64,000 bases of DNA, from NCBI RefSeq assembly GCF_003148685.1, contig NZ_QGGR01000001.1:310001-374000 (forward strand). The letters run 5' to 3'. The DNA is from Actinoplanes xinjiangensis (GTDB taxonomy: Bacteria; Actinomycetota; Actinomycetes; Mycobacteriales; Micromonosporaceae). A program made the translations under genes and the position numbers. This document shows, in pieces, positions 1 to 7,310 of this stretch (the stretch's first letter is position 1; every line of letters begins with the position of its first letter). Below the pieces are notes generated by a model. That model was not told the origin of the DNA. It saw only the letters and a program-made list of their open reading frames with translations, and did not search any database.

Positions 1-133
1 ACACCGCCATCGTCGACGTTCCCGCGGCACGGGCCAGCGACCGCGCCGACAGGGCGCCGGGTCCCTGCTCGGCCAGCACCCGCGCGCCGGCTTCGACGAG
101 TTCCGCCCGGGGGTCTCGACCGCGCTGCACCAT
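1..133 (-). CDS. TetR-family regulator, N-terminal part only (runs off window)
   Basis: Only the first 44 codons are present. Reading from the ATG at 133 downwards gives a basic start followed by the alternation 'AELVEAGARVLAEQG' and 'LSARSLARAAGTST', the first helix and the start of the helix-turn-helix of TetR/AcrR repressors. The ligand-binding half lies outside the window. The gene is divergent from the SGNH hydrolase at 184, and a palindromic operator sits between them, so autoregulation and control of the hydrolase are likely (inference). The family call rests on a short stretch. Confidence 0.7.
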   Translation of the reverse strand, partial: MVQRGRDPRAELVEAGARVLAEQGPGALSARSLARAAGTSTMAV

Positions 134-150
134 CCGCCTACGATAATGAC

Positions 151-173
151 TGTTATGGAATAACACCTGTTAT
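151..173. promoter_or_regulatory. Palindromic operator between tetR and SGNH hydrolase
   Basis: TGTTAT (151-156), GGA, ATAACA (160-165), CC, TGTTAT (168-173). The first two half-sites form a perfect inverted repeat and the third half-site makes a second palindrome with the middle one. AT-rich inverted repeats in the gap between a TetR gene and its divergent neighbour are typical TetR operators. It overlaps the region just upstream of the hydrolase ribosome binding site. Confidence 0.65.
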
Positions 174-183
174 GGAGGCGACC

Positions 184-846
184 ATGGCGAAGGTGCGACC
201 GGCGAGCGGTCCCCGGCACGGCGAGACCCCCGGGCCCGGCCCCGCTCTCCGCCTGGCACTGCTCGGCGACTCGTCCGCCGCCGGGTTCGGCGCGCCCGAC
301 CACGCCGGCGCCCTGGCCGGCCAACTCGCCACCGCTCTCGGCGCCCGGCTCGGCCGGGCCGTCTCCTGGCGGGTCGCGGCCCGCGGCGGCGCCACCGCGC
401 GCACCGTCACCGCCCTGCTCCCCCACCTCACCGACCCGGCCACCGGATGGCGCCCCGAGCTGGTGGCCGTCGCCGTCGGCGTCAACGACACCACCCGCCT
501 GCGCCGCCCGGCCGCCTTCCATCGCGACGTCACCGGTCTGGTCACGGCGCTGCGTGACTCCCTCGGACCGGTCCCGGTGCTGCTGTCCGGCCTGCCGCCG
601 GTGCACCGGTTCCCGGCCCTGCCCGCGGTGGCCCGGCTGGTGTTCGGCGCCCACGCCCGCCGCCTGGACCGCCGGCTCGCCGCGGTCGCCACCGAACTCC
701 CGGCCACCCACCACCTCCCGGTCGGCGACCTGCCGATGGACGATCCCGGGCTGTTCGCCCCGGACGGCTTCCACCCGGCCCCGCCCGCCTATCGCATCTG
801 GGGCCGGCTGCTCGCGGTCCAGGCCGCCCCGCTGGTGGTGGGCTGA
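184..846 (+). CDS. SGNH/GDSL-family hydrolase
   Basis: A 220-residue hydrolase of the SGNH (GDSL) fold, expected to cleave ester or related bonds; the substrate is unknown. Block I is seen as GDSS at residues 28-31 (nucleophile Ser30), block III as GVND, and block V as DGFHP near the C-terminus, carrying the Asp and His of the triad. There is no signal peptide, so it is probably cytosolic. The start at 184 is chosen because GGAGG lies 5-9 bases upstream; an in-frame ATG at 172 would put the start inside the operator. Its 3' end is partly duplicated: a 19-bp stretch at 827-845 recurs at 866-884 with one mismatch. Confidence 0.8.
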   Translation: MAKVRPASGPRHGETPGPGPALRLALLGDSSAAGFGAPDHAGALAGQLATALGARLGRAVSWRVAARGGATARTVTALLPHLTDPATGWRPELVAVAVGVNDTTRLRRPAAFHRDVTGLVTALRDSLGPVPVLLSGLPPVHRFPALPAVARLVFGAHARRLDRRLAAVATELPATHHLPVGDLPMDDPGLFAPDGFHPAPPAYRIWGRLLAVQAAPLVVG

Positions 847-932
847 AACCCTCGCCCTGCCGGGGCCCCGCTGGTGGGGGGCTGGAACTCTCCCCGCCGG
901 GACCGTCGCGGTGGCCGGGAGGGGACGCGACC

Positions 933-3140
933 TCAGGCCGGGTCGCCCGCCCGGACCGTCACGATGGCCGGGAGGTATTCGGCCCGCGCCGGGCGGCCGA
1001 AGTGGTAGCCCTGCGCCCGGCGGTAGCCGAGACGGTACAGCTCGGCGGCCTGCTCGGCGGTCTCGACGCCTTCGGCGACGGCGACCAGGCCGAAGCCGTT
1101 GGCGACCTGGATCAGCGAGGTGGCGATGACGGCGTGCCGGCCGGCCATCGTGACGTTGTCGACGAAGGACTTGTCGACCTTGAGGATGCGGACCGGGAGC
1201 GTCTGCAGGAGGCCGAGCGACGAGTGGCCGGTGCCGAAGTCGTCCAGGGCGATCTCGACGCCGAGTTCGGTGAGTTCGTGGACGGCCCGGACGGCGGCAC
1301 CCCCGCCGAACACGGCGGTCTCGGTCACCTCGACGATGAGCCGGGCGGGGTGGACACCGGTTTCGGCGAGGATCGCGGCGACGAGCCCGACGAAACCCGG
1401 TTCGGCCAGCTGGCGGGCGGAGACGTTGACACCGAAACGGTCCGGGGCGACCCCGTGCCGCCACCAGTCGGCGAACTGGAGGCAGGCGGTACGCAGGATC
1501 CACTCGCCGAGTTCGACGATGAGGCCGGTGCGCTCGGCGACCGGGATGAACACGTCGGGGGCGACATGGCCCCGGTCGGGATGCCACCAGCGGACCAGGC
1601 TCTCGACGGCGACGACCCGGCCGGTGGGCAGTTCCACGATCGGCTGGTAGACGAGATGGAACTCGCCGCGGTCCAGGGCGGAGCGCAGCTCGGCGCCGAG
1701 GCGGGCCTCCTCGTCGGTGCTGGTGTCGAGATCGGCGGTGTAGCGGCGGGGCCGGCCGCCGTCGGCCTTGGCGGCGTACATGGCAACGTCGGCGCGGCGC
1801 AGCACCTCGACCGGGTCGGCGCCGCCGGCGATGCCGATGCTGGCGCCGATCAGCAGGTCCTGTCCGCCGGCGTGGATCGGCTGGTGGATGGCCGTACGGA
1901 GCCGGTCGGCCAGATCGTCGTCGACGTCGGTGGGCAGCAGGACGGCGAACTCGTCCCCGCCCATCCGGGCCGCGACCGCTCCGGCCGGGATCCGGTCGCT
2001 GATCCGGCCGGCGACGGCGGTGAGCAGCTCGTCACCGACGGCGTGCCCGAACCGGTCGTTGACGGCCTTGAACCCGTTGAGGTCGAGCAGCAGCACGGTG
2101 GGGGTGCCGGTGGCGGCGGCCCCCAGCCGCTCCTCGAAGGCGCGCCGGTTGGCCAGGCCGGTGAGCGGGTCGTGCATGGCGAGGTCACCGAGCCGGGACG
2201 CCTGCACCTTGACCTGCTGCACCAGCCCCCACATGCGCATCACCACGAGCAGGCACAGCACCACCGCGCCGGTGCCGAGGGCCGCCCAGGCGATCGCGGC
2301 GGGGTCGCCGGCGCCCTGGAAGAACAGCAGACCGGGCGCGATGAGGACGAAGGCGGTGAGCACGGCGAGCCGGGTACGGCCGATCCGGTGCACGTCGAGG
2401 ACGGTGTCGGGGCGGCGGCGCATGCTCGGATGGAGGGCCGCGGCACCCCAGCAGGCGTACGCCATGAGGAAACCCGAGTCGACGAAGCCGCCGGTGTACT
2501 CGGCCGTGCTCGACATCGTGGTGTAGATCAGATCGCCGGCCAGCATGATGACCGCCCCGGCCGTCATCAGCCGCATGCTGGGGGTGCGGTTGCCGGCGCG
2601 GGTCAGCATCCGGGCGACGGCGGTGGTGAGCAGGACGTCGGCGAGCGGGTACCCGATGGTGACGACCCGTTCCAGCAGGGGCGCCCCGGTGTCCTGGAGG
2701 GTGGGCCCGACCACCCACACCCAGAAGATCAGGCCGATCCCGGTGGAGATGATCGCGGCGTCGATGAGGGCGCCGCGCTCCCGGTCGCCGCGGGGGTTGC
2801 CGAGTCTCGACAGCGACGCCCAGAGCAGCGGGTACGCCGACAGGTACAGCAGATCCGCCCAGTACGGGTACGGGTACTCGCCGAGCCGCAGTTCGGTGAC
2901 GTCGTAGGTGATGTCCCCCGAGACGAACGTCAGCACGCCGGCCGCGAACAGCGCCCACGCCCGCCAGTGTTCCGGCCGGTTCCGCACGATGCCGACGACC
3001 ATGGCCGCCACGGACGACAGCCCGACCGTGTTGACGTAGATCTTGGCGGGCAGCGTGTCGTCGGGTACGAGCGGAAAGCACAGCGCGGCGACGGCCGCCA
3101 CCACCAGCCACGCCGCCCACCCCGGCACCCGCATCAGCAC
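933..3140 (-). CDS. Membrane GGDEF-EAL protein (c-di-GMP turnover)
   Basis: 735 residues. The N-terminal ~300 residues form a multi-pass membrane sensor; a GGDEF domain follows (MGGDEF near 393-398) and then a C-terminal EAL phosphodiesterase domain. The EAL signature reads ESL (513-515) but keeps the metal-binding Glu; DDFGTG (633-638), LKVDKSF and AEGVET are intact, so phosphodiesterase activity is plausible. No RxxD inhibitory site lies five residues before GGDEF, so product inhibition of the cyclase is not expected. The membrane part is clearly related to that of the GGDEF protein at 41926-43368 (shared 'YP..DLxYLxAYPL', 'DAAI' and 'LHPS' blocks). It is divergent from the chemoreceptor-like gene at 3206. 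Confidence 0.92.
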   Translation of the reverse strand: MLMRVPGWAAWLVVAAVAALCFPLVPDDTLPAKIYVNTVGLSSVAAMVVGIVRNRPEHWRAWALFAAGVLTFVSGDITYDVTELRLGEYPYPYWADLLYLSAYPLLWASLSRLGNPRGDRERGALIDAAIISTGIGLIFWVWVVGPTLQDTGAPLLERVVTIGYPLADVLLTTAVARMLTRAGNRTPSMRLMTAGAVIMLAGDLIYTTMSSTAEYTGGFVDSGFLMAYACWGAAALHPSMRRRPDTVLDVHRIGRTRLAVLTAFVLIAPGLLFFQGAGDPAAIAWAALGTGAVVLCLLVVMRMWGLVQQVKVQASRLGDLAMHDPLTGLANRRAFEERLGAAATGTPTVLLLDLNGFKAVNDRFGHAVGDELLTAVAGRISDRIPAGAVAARMGGDEFAVLLPTDVDDDLADRLRTAIHQPIHAGGQDLLIGASIGIAGGADPVEVLRRADVAMYAAKADGGRPRRYTADLDTSTDEEARLGAELRSALDRGEFHLVYQPIVELPTGRVVAVESLVRWWHPDRGHVAPDVFIPVAERTGLIVELGEWILRTACLQFADWWRHGVAPDRFGVNVSARQLAEPGFVGLVAAILAETGVHPARLIVEVTETAVFGGGAAVRAVHELTELGVEIALDDFGTGHSSLGLLQTLPVRILKVDKSFVDNVTMAGRHAVIATSLIQVANGFGLVAVAEGVETAEQAAELYRLGYRRAQGYHFGRPARAEYLPAIVTVRAGDPA

Positions 3141-3205
3141 ACCCGGCGCAATCGTCGGCCCGCGCGGCCGGTTGAGCCATCCGGCCTCAGTGGGTCCGCG
3201 GGATC

Positions 3206-4990
3206 GTGGAACATACCGGTGTGTGGCGATTCCGGCCGGCCGCGGCCCTGCACCGGGGTGAACTGCTGCCGGTCCTCGGCCTGGTGGCGATCATGCTGGT
3301 CATCCTGGGGGTACCGGTCTATCTGGTGACGGTGTCCGCGTTCGAACGGGTGGAGCGCGGCCAGGCGGGCCGGGAGGCGGAGGAGCTGCGGGTCGCGATC
3401 AGCGCCCACGCGCAGCGGCTGCGGGATTTCGGGGTGACCAACTCGATCTGGACCGCCCTGTACGACGATCTGGCGAACCGGGACACCCGGCAGTTCGCGG
3501 TCGACGTGCCACCGGACGTGCTGGCCACCCAGTACGGCTTCTCCGGCGCCCTGGCCGTCGACCGGCACGGCGGCATCCGGGCGGGCGGCCGCATCGCCGG
3601 CCCGGCCTATCAGGCGATGCCCGCGCCGCTGGACGATCCGGCGACCCTGGCCGGCTATCTGCGTGACGGCGCGGCCGGCACCCATTTCTGTGGGCTGACC
3701 AGCGTGACGGGCACCCCGACGGAGTTCTGCTCGTTTCCGGTCTACCGCGACGGGGGCACCGGTGACTCCAACGGTTTCCTGCTGGTCTTCCGGGAGCTGG
3801 ACGAGGCGGGCGTGGCGGCCCTGGCCGGGCAGACCGACGACGAGATCGTCCTGCGGCCGGCACCGAGGGAGGGCGCACAACCACTGCGGGAGCTGAGCAG
3901 TGGGTTCGGCACCATCTCGGTGACGACCGCGAAGGCCGGCGAGGACATCGCGGTGGCCTGCACCCTGACCGGCGCGGACGGGGTGCCGGTCACCTTCGAG
4001 GGGCTCAGCGACCGGCCGATCCACGCGCAGGCGCAGGCCACGCTGGCCCAGCTGGCCGGGGTGGTGCTGGCGGCGGTGCTGATCGCCGGCGCGGCGATCA
4101 GCATGGCGATGCGCCGGGCCGTCCGGCACCACGTGAAGCCGCTGCGCCGCACCATCGAGAAGATCATGAGCTCCCGGGATCTGGCGCTGCGGGTACCGCC
4201 GTCCGACGACGCCGACATCAACGCGGTGGCCGGCGCCGTCAACGACATGCTGGAGGCGATCGACCGGCACACCGCGGAGCTGGCCGGGATGCGCGAACGG
4301 GAGGAACGCGAACGGGAGCGGGAGATCCGGCAGCGGGAGGCCCAGCGGGAGGAGATGCTGCGCCGGGTGGAGGCCGAGTCCGAGCAGATCATCGGGGGTG
4401 TCGCCTACCAGCTGGGCGACGCGGTCCGCGGGGTGGACGCGGTGAAGGCATCGGTGCAGGACATCACCTCCGGCGCCGTGACGGCGCACATCGCGACCGA
4501 GCAGATGGCCGATCACGCGGAGCGGGCCGATCAGGCGGCGGAGGCGCTGACGGTGAGCCTGCCGGCGACCCGGGAGATGGTGGCGATGATCGCGTCGATC
4601 GCCGGGCAGACCCGGATGCTGGCCCTGAACGCCACGATCGAGGCGGCCCGGGCCGGTCATGCCGGTCTCGGCTTCGCGGTCGTCGCCGACGAGGTGCGCA
4701 AGCTGGCCGACGACACGGCCGAGTCGACCGAGCGGATCACCGCGACCCTGAACACGCTGACCAGCACGGCCACCGACGTCTCAGGGGCGGTCGCCACGAT
4801 GACGGACACGATCGAGAGTGTACGGGCGGCGATCGGCCAGGTTCGGGCGGTAGCCGACGACCAGCAGGCCAACATCAGCGGCCTGGTCGACCAGGTGCAG
4901 AACGCGATCGGCCAGATCAACGACTTCTCCACCGACCGCACCCGCCTGACCGGTCAGGCCGGCGGAGGTCGCGGACTGGAGCTGTTCTGA
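3206..4990 (+). CDS. Methyl-accepting chemotaxis-type receptor (CHASE4-like, HAMP, MCP signal domain)
   Basis: 594 residues: TM1 near residues 20-41, an extracytoplasmic domain to ~275 whose start resembles CHASE4 (W-T-A-L-Y-D-D block), TM2 near 277-297, HAMP to ~355, then a charged coiled coil rich in '[16 protein letters not shown]'. The signalling hairpin tip is seen as '[17 protein letters not shown]' near residue 467, followed by [12 protein letters not shown]. There is no C-terminal CheR/CheB tether and no che genes lie nearby, so the output partner is unknown. GTG start; TTG or GTG alternatives exist within 15 bases. Divergent from the GGDEF-EAL gene with a 65-bp gap, so both may respond to one promoter region. 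Confidence 0.88.
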   Translation: MEHTGVWRFRPAAALHRGELLPVLGLVAIMLVILGVPVYLVTVSAFERVERGQAGREAEELRVAISAHAQRLRDFGVTNSIWTALYDDLANRDTRQFAVDVPPDVLATQYGFSGALAVDRHGGIRAGGRIAGPAYQAMPAPLDDPATLAGYLRDGAAGTHFCGLTSVTGTPTEFCSFPVYRDGGTGDSNGFLLVFRELDEAGVAALAGQTDDEIVLRPAPREGAQPLRELSSGFGTISVTTAKAGEDIAVACTLTGADGVPVTFEGLSDRPIHAQAQATLAQLAGVVLAAVLIAGAAISMAMRRAVRHHVKPLRRTIEKIMSSRDLALRVPPSDDADINAVAGAVNDMLEAIDRHTAELAGMREREEREREREIRQREAQREEMLRRVEAESEQIIGGVAYQLGDAVRGVDAVKASVQDITSGAVTAHIATEQMADHAERADQAAEALTVSLPATREMVAMIASIAGQTRMLALNATIEAARAGHAGLGFAVVADEVRKLADDTAESTERITATLNTLTSTATDVSGAVATMTDTIESVRAAIGQVRAVADDQQANISGLVDQVQNAIGQINDFSTDRTRLTGQAGGGRGLELF

Positions 4991-5040
4991 TCGGCCACTG
5001 ACAGGTGCTTCGCAGGTTGGGTCTGGGGTAATGGTTCGTC

Positions 5041-5667
5041 ATGCGGTCTGAACCACCGGTCGTCCGAGCCGGCCTGACGGTCATGCTGCTGGTGCCGGTC
5101 GCCGTTCTCGCGGCGTTCGTCAGCACCGGCTGGGAGCCACTGCGCGCGTTCGACCGGGCGGTCGCCGACCGGATGCACGAGGCCGCGCACGCCGCACCGC
5201 CCCTCACCACCCTGATGACCTGGGTGACACACCTGTTCCAGCCGAACGTCTTCCGGGTGGCCGCGCTGATCCTGGTGATCTGGCTGGTCCGGCGCGGGGA
5301 GCGGTGGACGGCGATCTGGGTGGCGGTGACGATGATCGCCGGCGGCGTCCTCGGGGGCCTGCTGAAACTGTTGTTCTGCCGGGCCCGCCCGGACTTCCTG
5401 GACCCGGTGGCGTCCACGGTCGGTTACGCGTTCCCGTCCGGGCACGCGCTGAACAGCGCCCTGGCCGTGACGATCGCCCTGATGATCTTCCAGGGCTGGC
5501 GGGCGCTGTGGCTGATCCCGGTGCTGACCGCGCTCAGCCGGGTGTATCTGGGCGTGCACTGGACCAGCGACGTCATCGCCGGCCTGCTGCTCGGCGTCGC
5601 GGTGCCGCTGCTCACCGCGCGGATCTTCGCACGGACCCGGGCAGCCGAGCCGGTACCTCAGCGCTGA
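5041..5667 (+). CDS. PAP2-family membrane phosphatase
   Basis: 208-residue integral membrane phosphatidic acid phosphatase type 2 / undecaprenyl-diphosphatase-like enzyme. All three motifs are intact: K109-x6-R116-P117, PSGH (132-135) and S166-R167...H173-x3-D177, with a membrane span before and after each. It probably dephosphorylates a lipid phosphate or pyrophosphate at the outer face of the membrane. It starts 50 bp after the chemoreceptor-like gene on the same strand and may be co-transcribed. Confidence 0.9.
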   Translation: MRSEPPVVRAGLTVMLLVPVAVLAAFVSTGWEPLRAFDRAVADRMHEAAHAAPPLTTLMTWVTHLFQPNVFRVAALILVIWLVRRGERWTAIWVAVTMIAGGVLGGLLKLLFCRARPDFLDPVASTVGYAFPSGHALNSALAVTIALMIFQGWRALWLIPVLTALSRVYLGVHWTSDVIAGLLLGVAVPLLTARIFARTRAAEPVPQR

Positions 5668-6010
5668 CACGGCAGCGGGGGCCGCCTCGAGGGCGGGTTC
5701 GCCTGGTTGCCGTCCGCCCGCTTTCTCCTCGCCGTCCAGCTCATTCCGCTGGCCCTGGTGTGGTGTGCACTCGTGGGTTTCGTGGGCCGCTCCCTGTTCA
5801 TCGGTGCCCCGGCCGTCCGCGACACCCTCCTCGTGCTGCCCGTTGCGCTGGCCCGCGAAGCTCCGGCCGCCCACCCCGACCTGACGTCTATCTGTCTGTG
5901 GGGACAGATACGCCCAGGTCAGGGACATTTACGCATTGCCGGGGGCGGCCGCCGGAATCCACCGTGGAGTCCGTCGGCCGCCGAGGGAGCGGCCGCGAAG
6001 GAGGATTCGG
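5668..6010. other. 343-bp gap: no convincing gene; contains an 8-bp inverted repeat
   Basis: A short hydrophobic reading frame can start at 5707 (TTG), but it has no ribosome binding site and reads into a shadow of the next gene, so I do not call it. The only clear structure is the inverted repeat at 5889-5910. The last 15 bases hold the AAGGAGG ribosome binding site (5998-6004) of the next gene. Confidence 0.5.
5889..5910. promoter_or_regulatory. Inverted repeat upstream of the small secreted protein gene
   Basis: TATCTGTC (5889-5896), six-base spacer, GACAGATA (5903-5910): a perfect 8-bp dyad 100 bp upstream of the start at 6011. It could be a protein-binding operator or an RNA hairpin in the leader; the position alone cannot decide. 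Confidence 0.4.
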
Positions 6011-6400
6011 ATGCGCATCAGTGGCCTGTCGAAACGAGTGGTGGCGGTGGTCCTGGCCGGAATGTTCGGGGCCGCGGCGGTGGCCTCGCCCGCACTCGCG
6101 GTCGCACCGGACTACCAGCCCTACGGAGCGGGCAGCACCCTGTCGCTCTACAACGACGCGCGAACCGTCCTGGTGGGCCGGATCGTCGTCACCGCCAACA
6201 GCGGCGCCGGCTGGGACATCTCGGTCTGCGACTACCACTCGGACGGTTACGTGGTGACCGGCCGGTTCGACGCGGGCGCCAGTGGCGTGGTCGCCGTCTC
6301 GACGCCCGGGTACAACCAGTGCACCTACCGGCACTTCTCGACGATCAACAAGTACCGGCTGGCGTGGAACACCTACGCCACCGGCTGGTACCTGCCCTGA
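6011..6400 (+). CDS. Small secreted protein of unknown function
   Basis: 129 residues with a Sec signal peptide: RISGLSKR basic start, hydrophobic core and a likely cleavage after ALA30. The mature part of ~99 residues is rich in Tyr, Asp and Gly and has two Cys (in SVCDY and NQCTY) that could form one disulfide. No family recognised. The start is fixed by a strong AAGGAGG (5998-6004) six bases upstream; an upstream in-frame start at 5936 would bury the signal peptide behind an Arg-rich extension and is rejected. A hairpin terminator follows at 6408. Confidence 0.7.
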   Translation: MRISGLSKRVVAVVLAGMFGAAAVASPALAVAPDYQPYGAGSTLSLYNDARTVLVGRIVVTANSGAGWDISVCDYHSDGYVVTGRFDAGASGVVAVSTPGYNQCTYRHFSTINKYRLAWNTYATGWYLP

Positions 6401-6407
6401 CGTCCGC

Positions 6408-6439
6408 GCCGGCCCGGGGGCGGGTGTCCCCGGGCCGGC
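6408..6439 (+). terminator. Hairpin terminator after the secreted protein gene
   Basis: Perfect 12-bp stem (6408-6419 with 6428-6439) and an 8-base loop, starting 7 bases after the stop codon. No T-run, as is usual in high-GC actinobacteria. Confidence 0.7.
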
Positions 6440-6482
6440 CGGGTGGGCGTCGCGGCACGTTCCGCGGTGCGAGCATGTGGGC

Positions 6483-7124
6483 ATGACGAAGCTGACCGGA
6501 CGGCAGATCACCGAGCGGGCGCCGCAGGGCTGGGTCTACCTGCGTGACGCGCTGCGGACCCGGCTGCGGACCGGCGACTTCGCGACGGGACTGGCACTGG
6601 TGAACGCGATCGGTGCGGCGGCCGAGGCCGTCGATCACCATCCGGACCTGGACCTGCGGTACACCTGGGTCGACGTACGGCTGAGCAGCCACGACGTGGG
6701 CGCGGTGACCGGGCGGGACCTGCGGCTGGCGGCGACGATCACGGAGCTGGCCGCGGAGGCCGGGGTGGGGCTGGGCGCGGACGGCCTGACCATCCTGGAG
6801 CTGGCGCTGGACAGTCCGGGCTTCCCGGAGCAGCTGGGCTTCTGGGAGGCGGTGCTGGGCTGTCCGGGCGACGCCGACGGTGATCTGCTCGACCCGTACG
6901 GCAAGGTGCCGTTGATCTGGTTCCAGCGGTCCGGCGACGAGGAGCCGCGGCAGCGCTGGCACCCGGACCTGTGGGTCGCCCCGACCGAGGTGGGGCCGCG
7001 GATCGAGGCGGCGCTCGCGGCCGGGGGGACGCTGGTCAGTGATGCCGGTGCGCCGAGTTTCTGGGTCCTGGCCGACCCGGAGGGCAACAGGGTCTGCCTG
7101 TGCACCTGGCAGGGCCGCACATGA
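6483..7124 (+). CDS. Pterin-4a-carbinolamine dehydratase-like domain fused to a glyoxalase-like (VOC) domain
   Basis: 213 residues. The first ~100 match the pterin-4a-carbinolamine dehydratase fold: 'DHHPDLDLRYTWVDVRLSSHD' positions supply the H-H-P and S-H-D signatures, with D and LA blocks after. Residues ~105-213 form a glyoxalase/bleomycin-resistance-like half-barrel ending in 'LADPEGNRVCLC'. Free dehydratases are ~100 residues, so this is a fusion. Its substrate is not known; a pterin or other small cyclic substrate is inference. The start ATG at 6483 is preferred over a longer upstream frame that overlaps the terminator. Confidence 0.8.
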   Translation: MTKLTGRQITERAPQGWVYLRDALRTRLRTGDFATGLALVNAIGAAAEAVDHHPDLDLRYTWVDVRLSSHDVGAVTGRDLRLAATITELAAEAGVGLGADGLTILELALDSPGFPEQLGFWEAVLGCPGDADGDLLDPYGKVPLIWFQRSGDEEPRQRWHPDLWVAPTEVGPRIEAALAAGGTLVSDAGAPSFWVLADPEGNRVCLCTWQGRT

Positions 7125-7130
7125 CAAACC

Positions 7131-7183
7131 GGCTGGTTCTCACCGCTGTCTGAGGTGCCGTGAGACAGCGGTGAGAACCAGCC
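7131..7183. repeat. 53-bp palindromic repeat, copy 1
   Basis: Perfect 21-bp arms (7131-7151 and 7163-7183) around an 11-base loop. The arms begin GGCTGGTTCTCACC. It lies 6 bases after the stop of the 6483 gene and faces the aceB 3' end, so it can act as a bidirectional terminator. Two further copies of exactly the same 53-bp length occur at 7201-7253 and 11950-12002. Confidence 0.9.
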
Positions 7184-7200
7184 CGAATACCAACCGAACC

Positions 7201-7253
7201 GGCTGGCTCCCACCGCTGTCTCAGGTGCCGTGAGAGAGCGGTGAGAACCAGCC
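7201..7253. repeat. 53-bp palindromic repeat, copy 2
   Basis: Arms 7201-7223 and 7231-7253 pair over 23 positions with three mismatched or wobble positions. The sequence matches copy 1 apart from a few changes, and the pair is separated by only 17 bp. The divergence between the arms suggests an older or degenerating copy. Confidence 0.88.
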
Positions 7254-7265
7254 GGAGTACGACGA

Positions 7266-7300
7266 GCGGGGCGGCGTGGACCGAGACCACGCCGCCCCGC
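7266..7300 (-). terminator. Hairpin terminator downstream of aceB
   Basis: Perfect 14-bp stem (7266-7279 with 7287-7300) and 7-base loop, beginning 10 bases beyond the aceB stop on its strand. It is unrelated in sequence to the 53-bp palindromes beside it. Confidence 0.75.
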
Positions 7301-7310
7301 CCTCATCCGA

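Noticed and set aside
827..884. 19-bp direct repeat at the end of the SGNH gene as an attachment site
   Set aside because: No integrase or tRNA is nearby, and the repeats are only 39 bp apart; it is a simple local duplication.
5707..5880. Hydrophobic TTG-initiated frame that looks like a membrane peptide
   Set aside because: No ribosome binding site, and it runs on into an out-of-frame shadow of the secreted protein gene.
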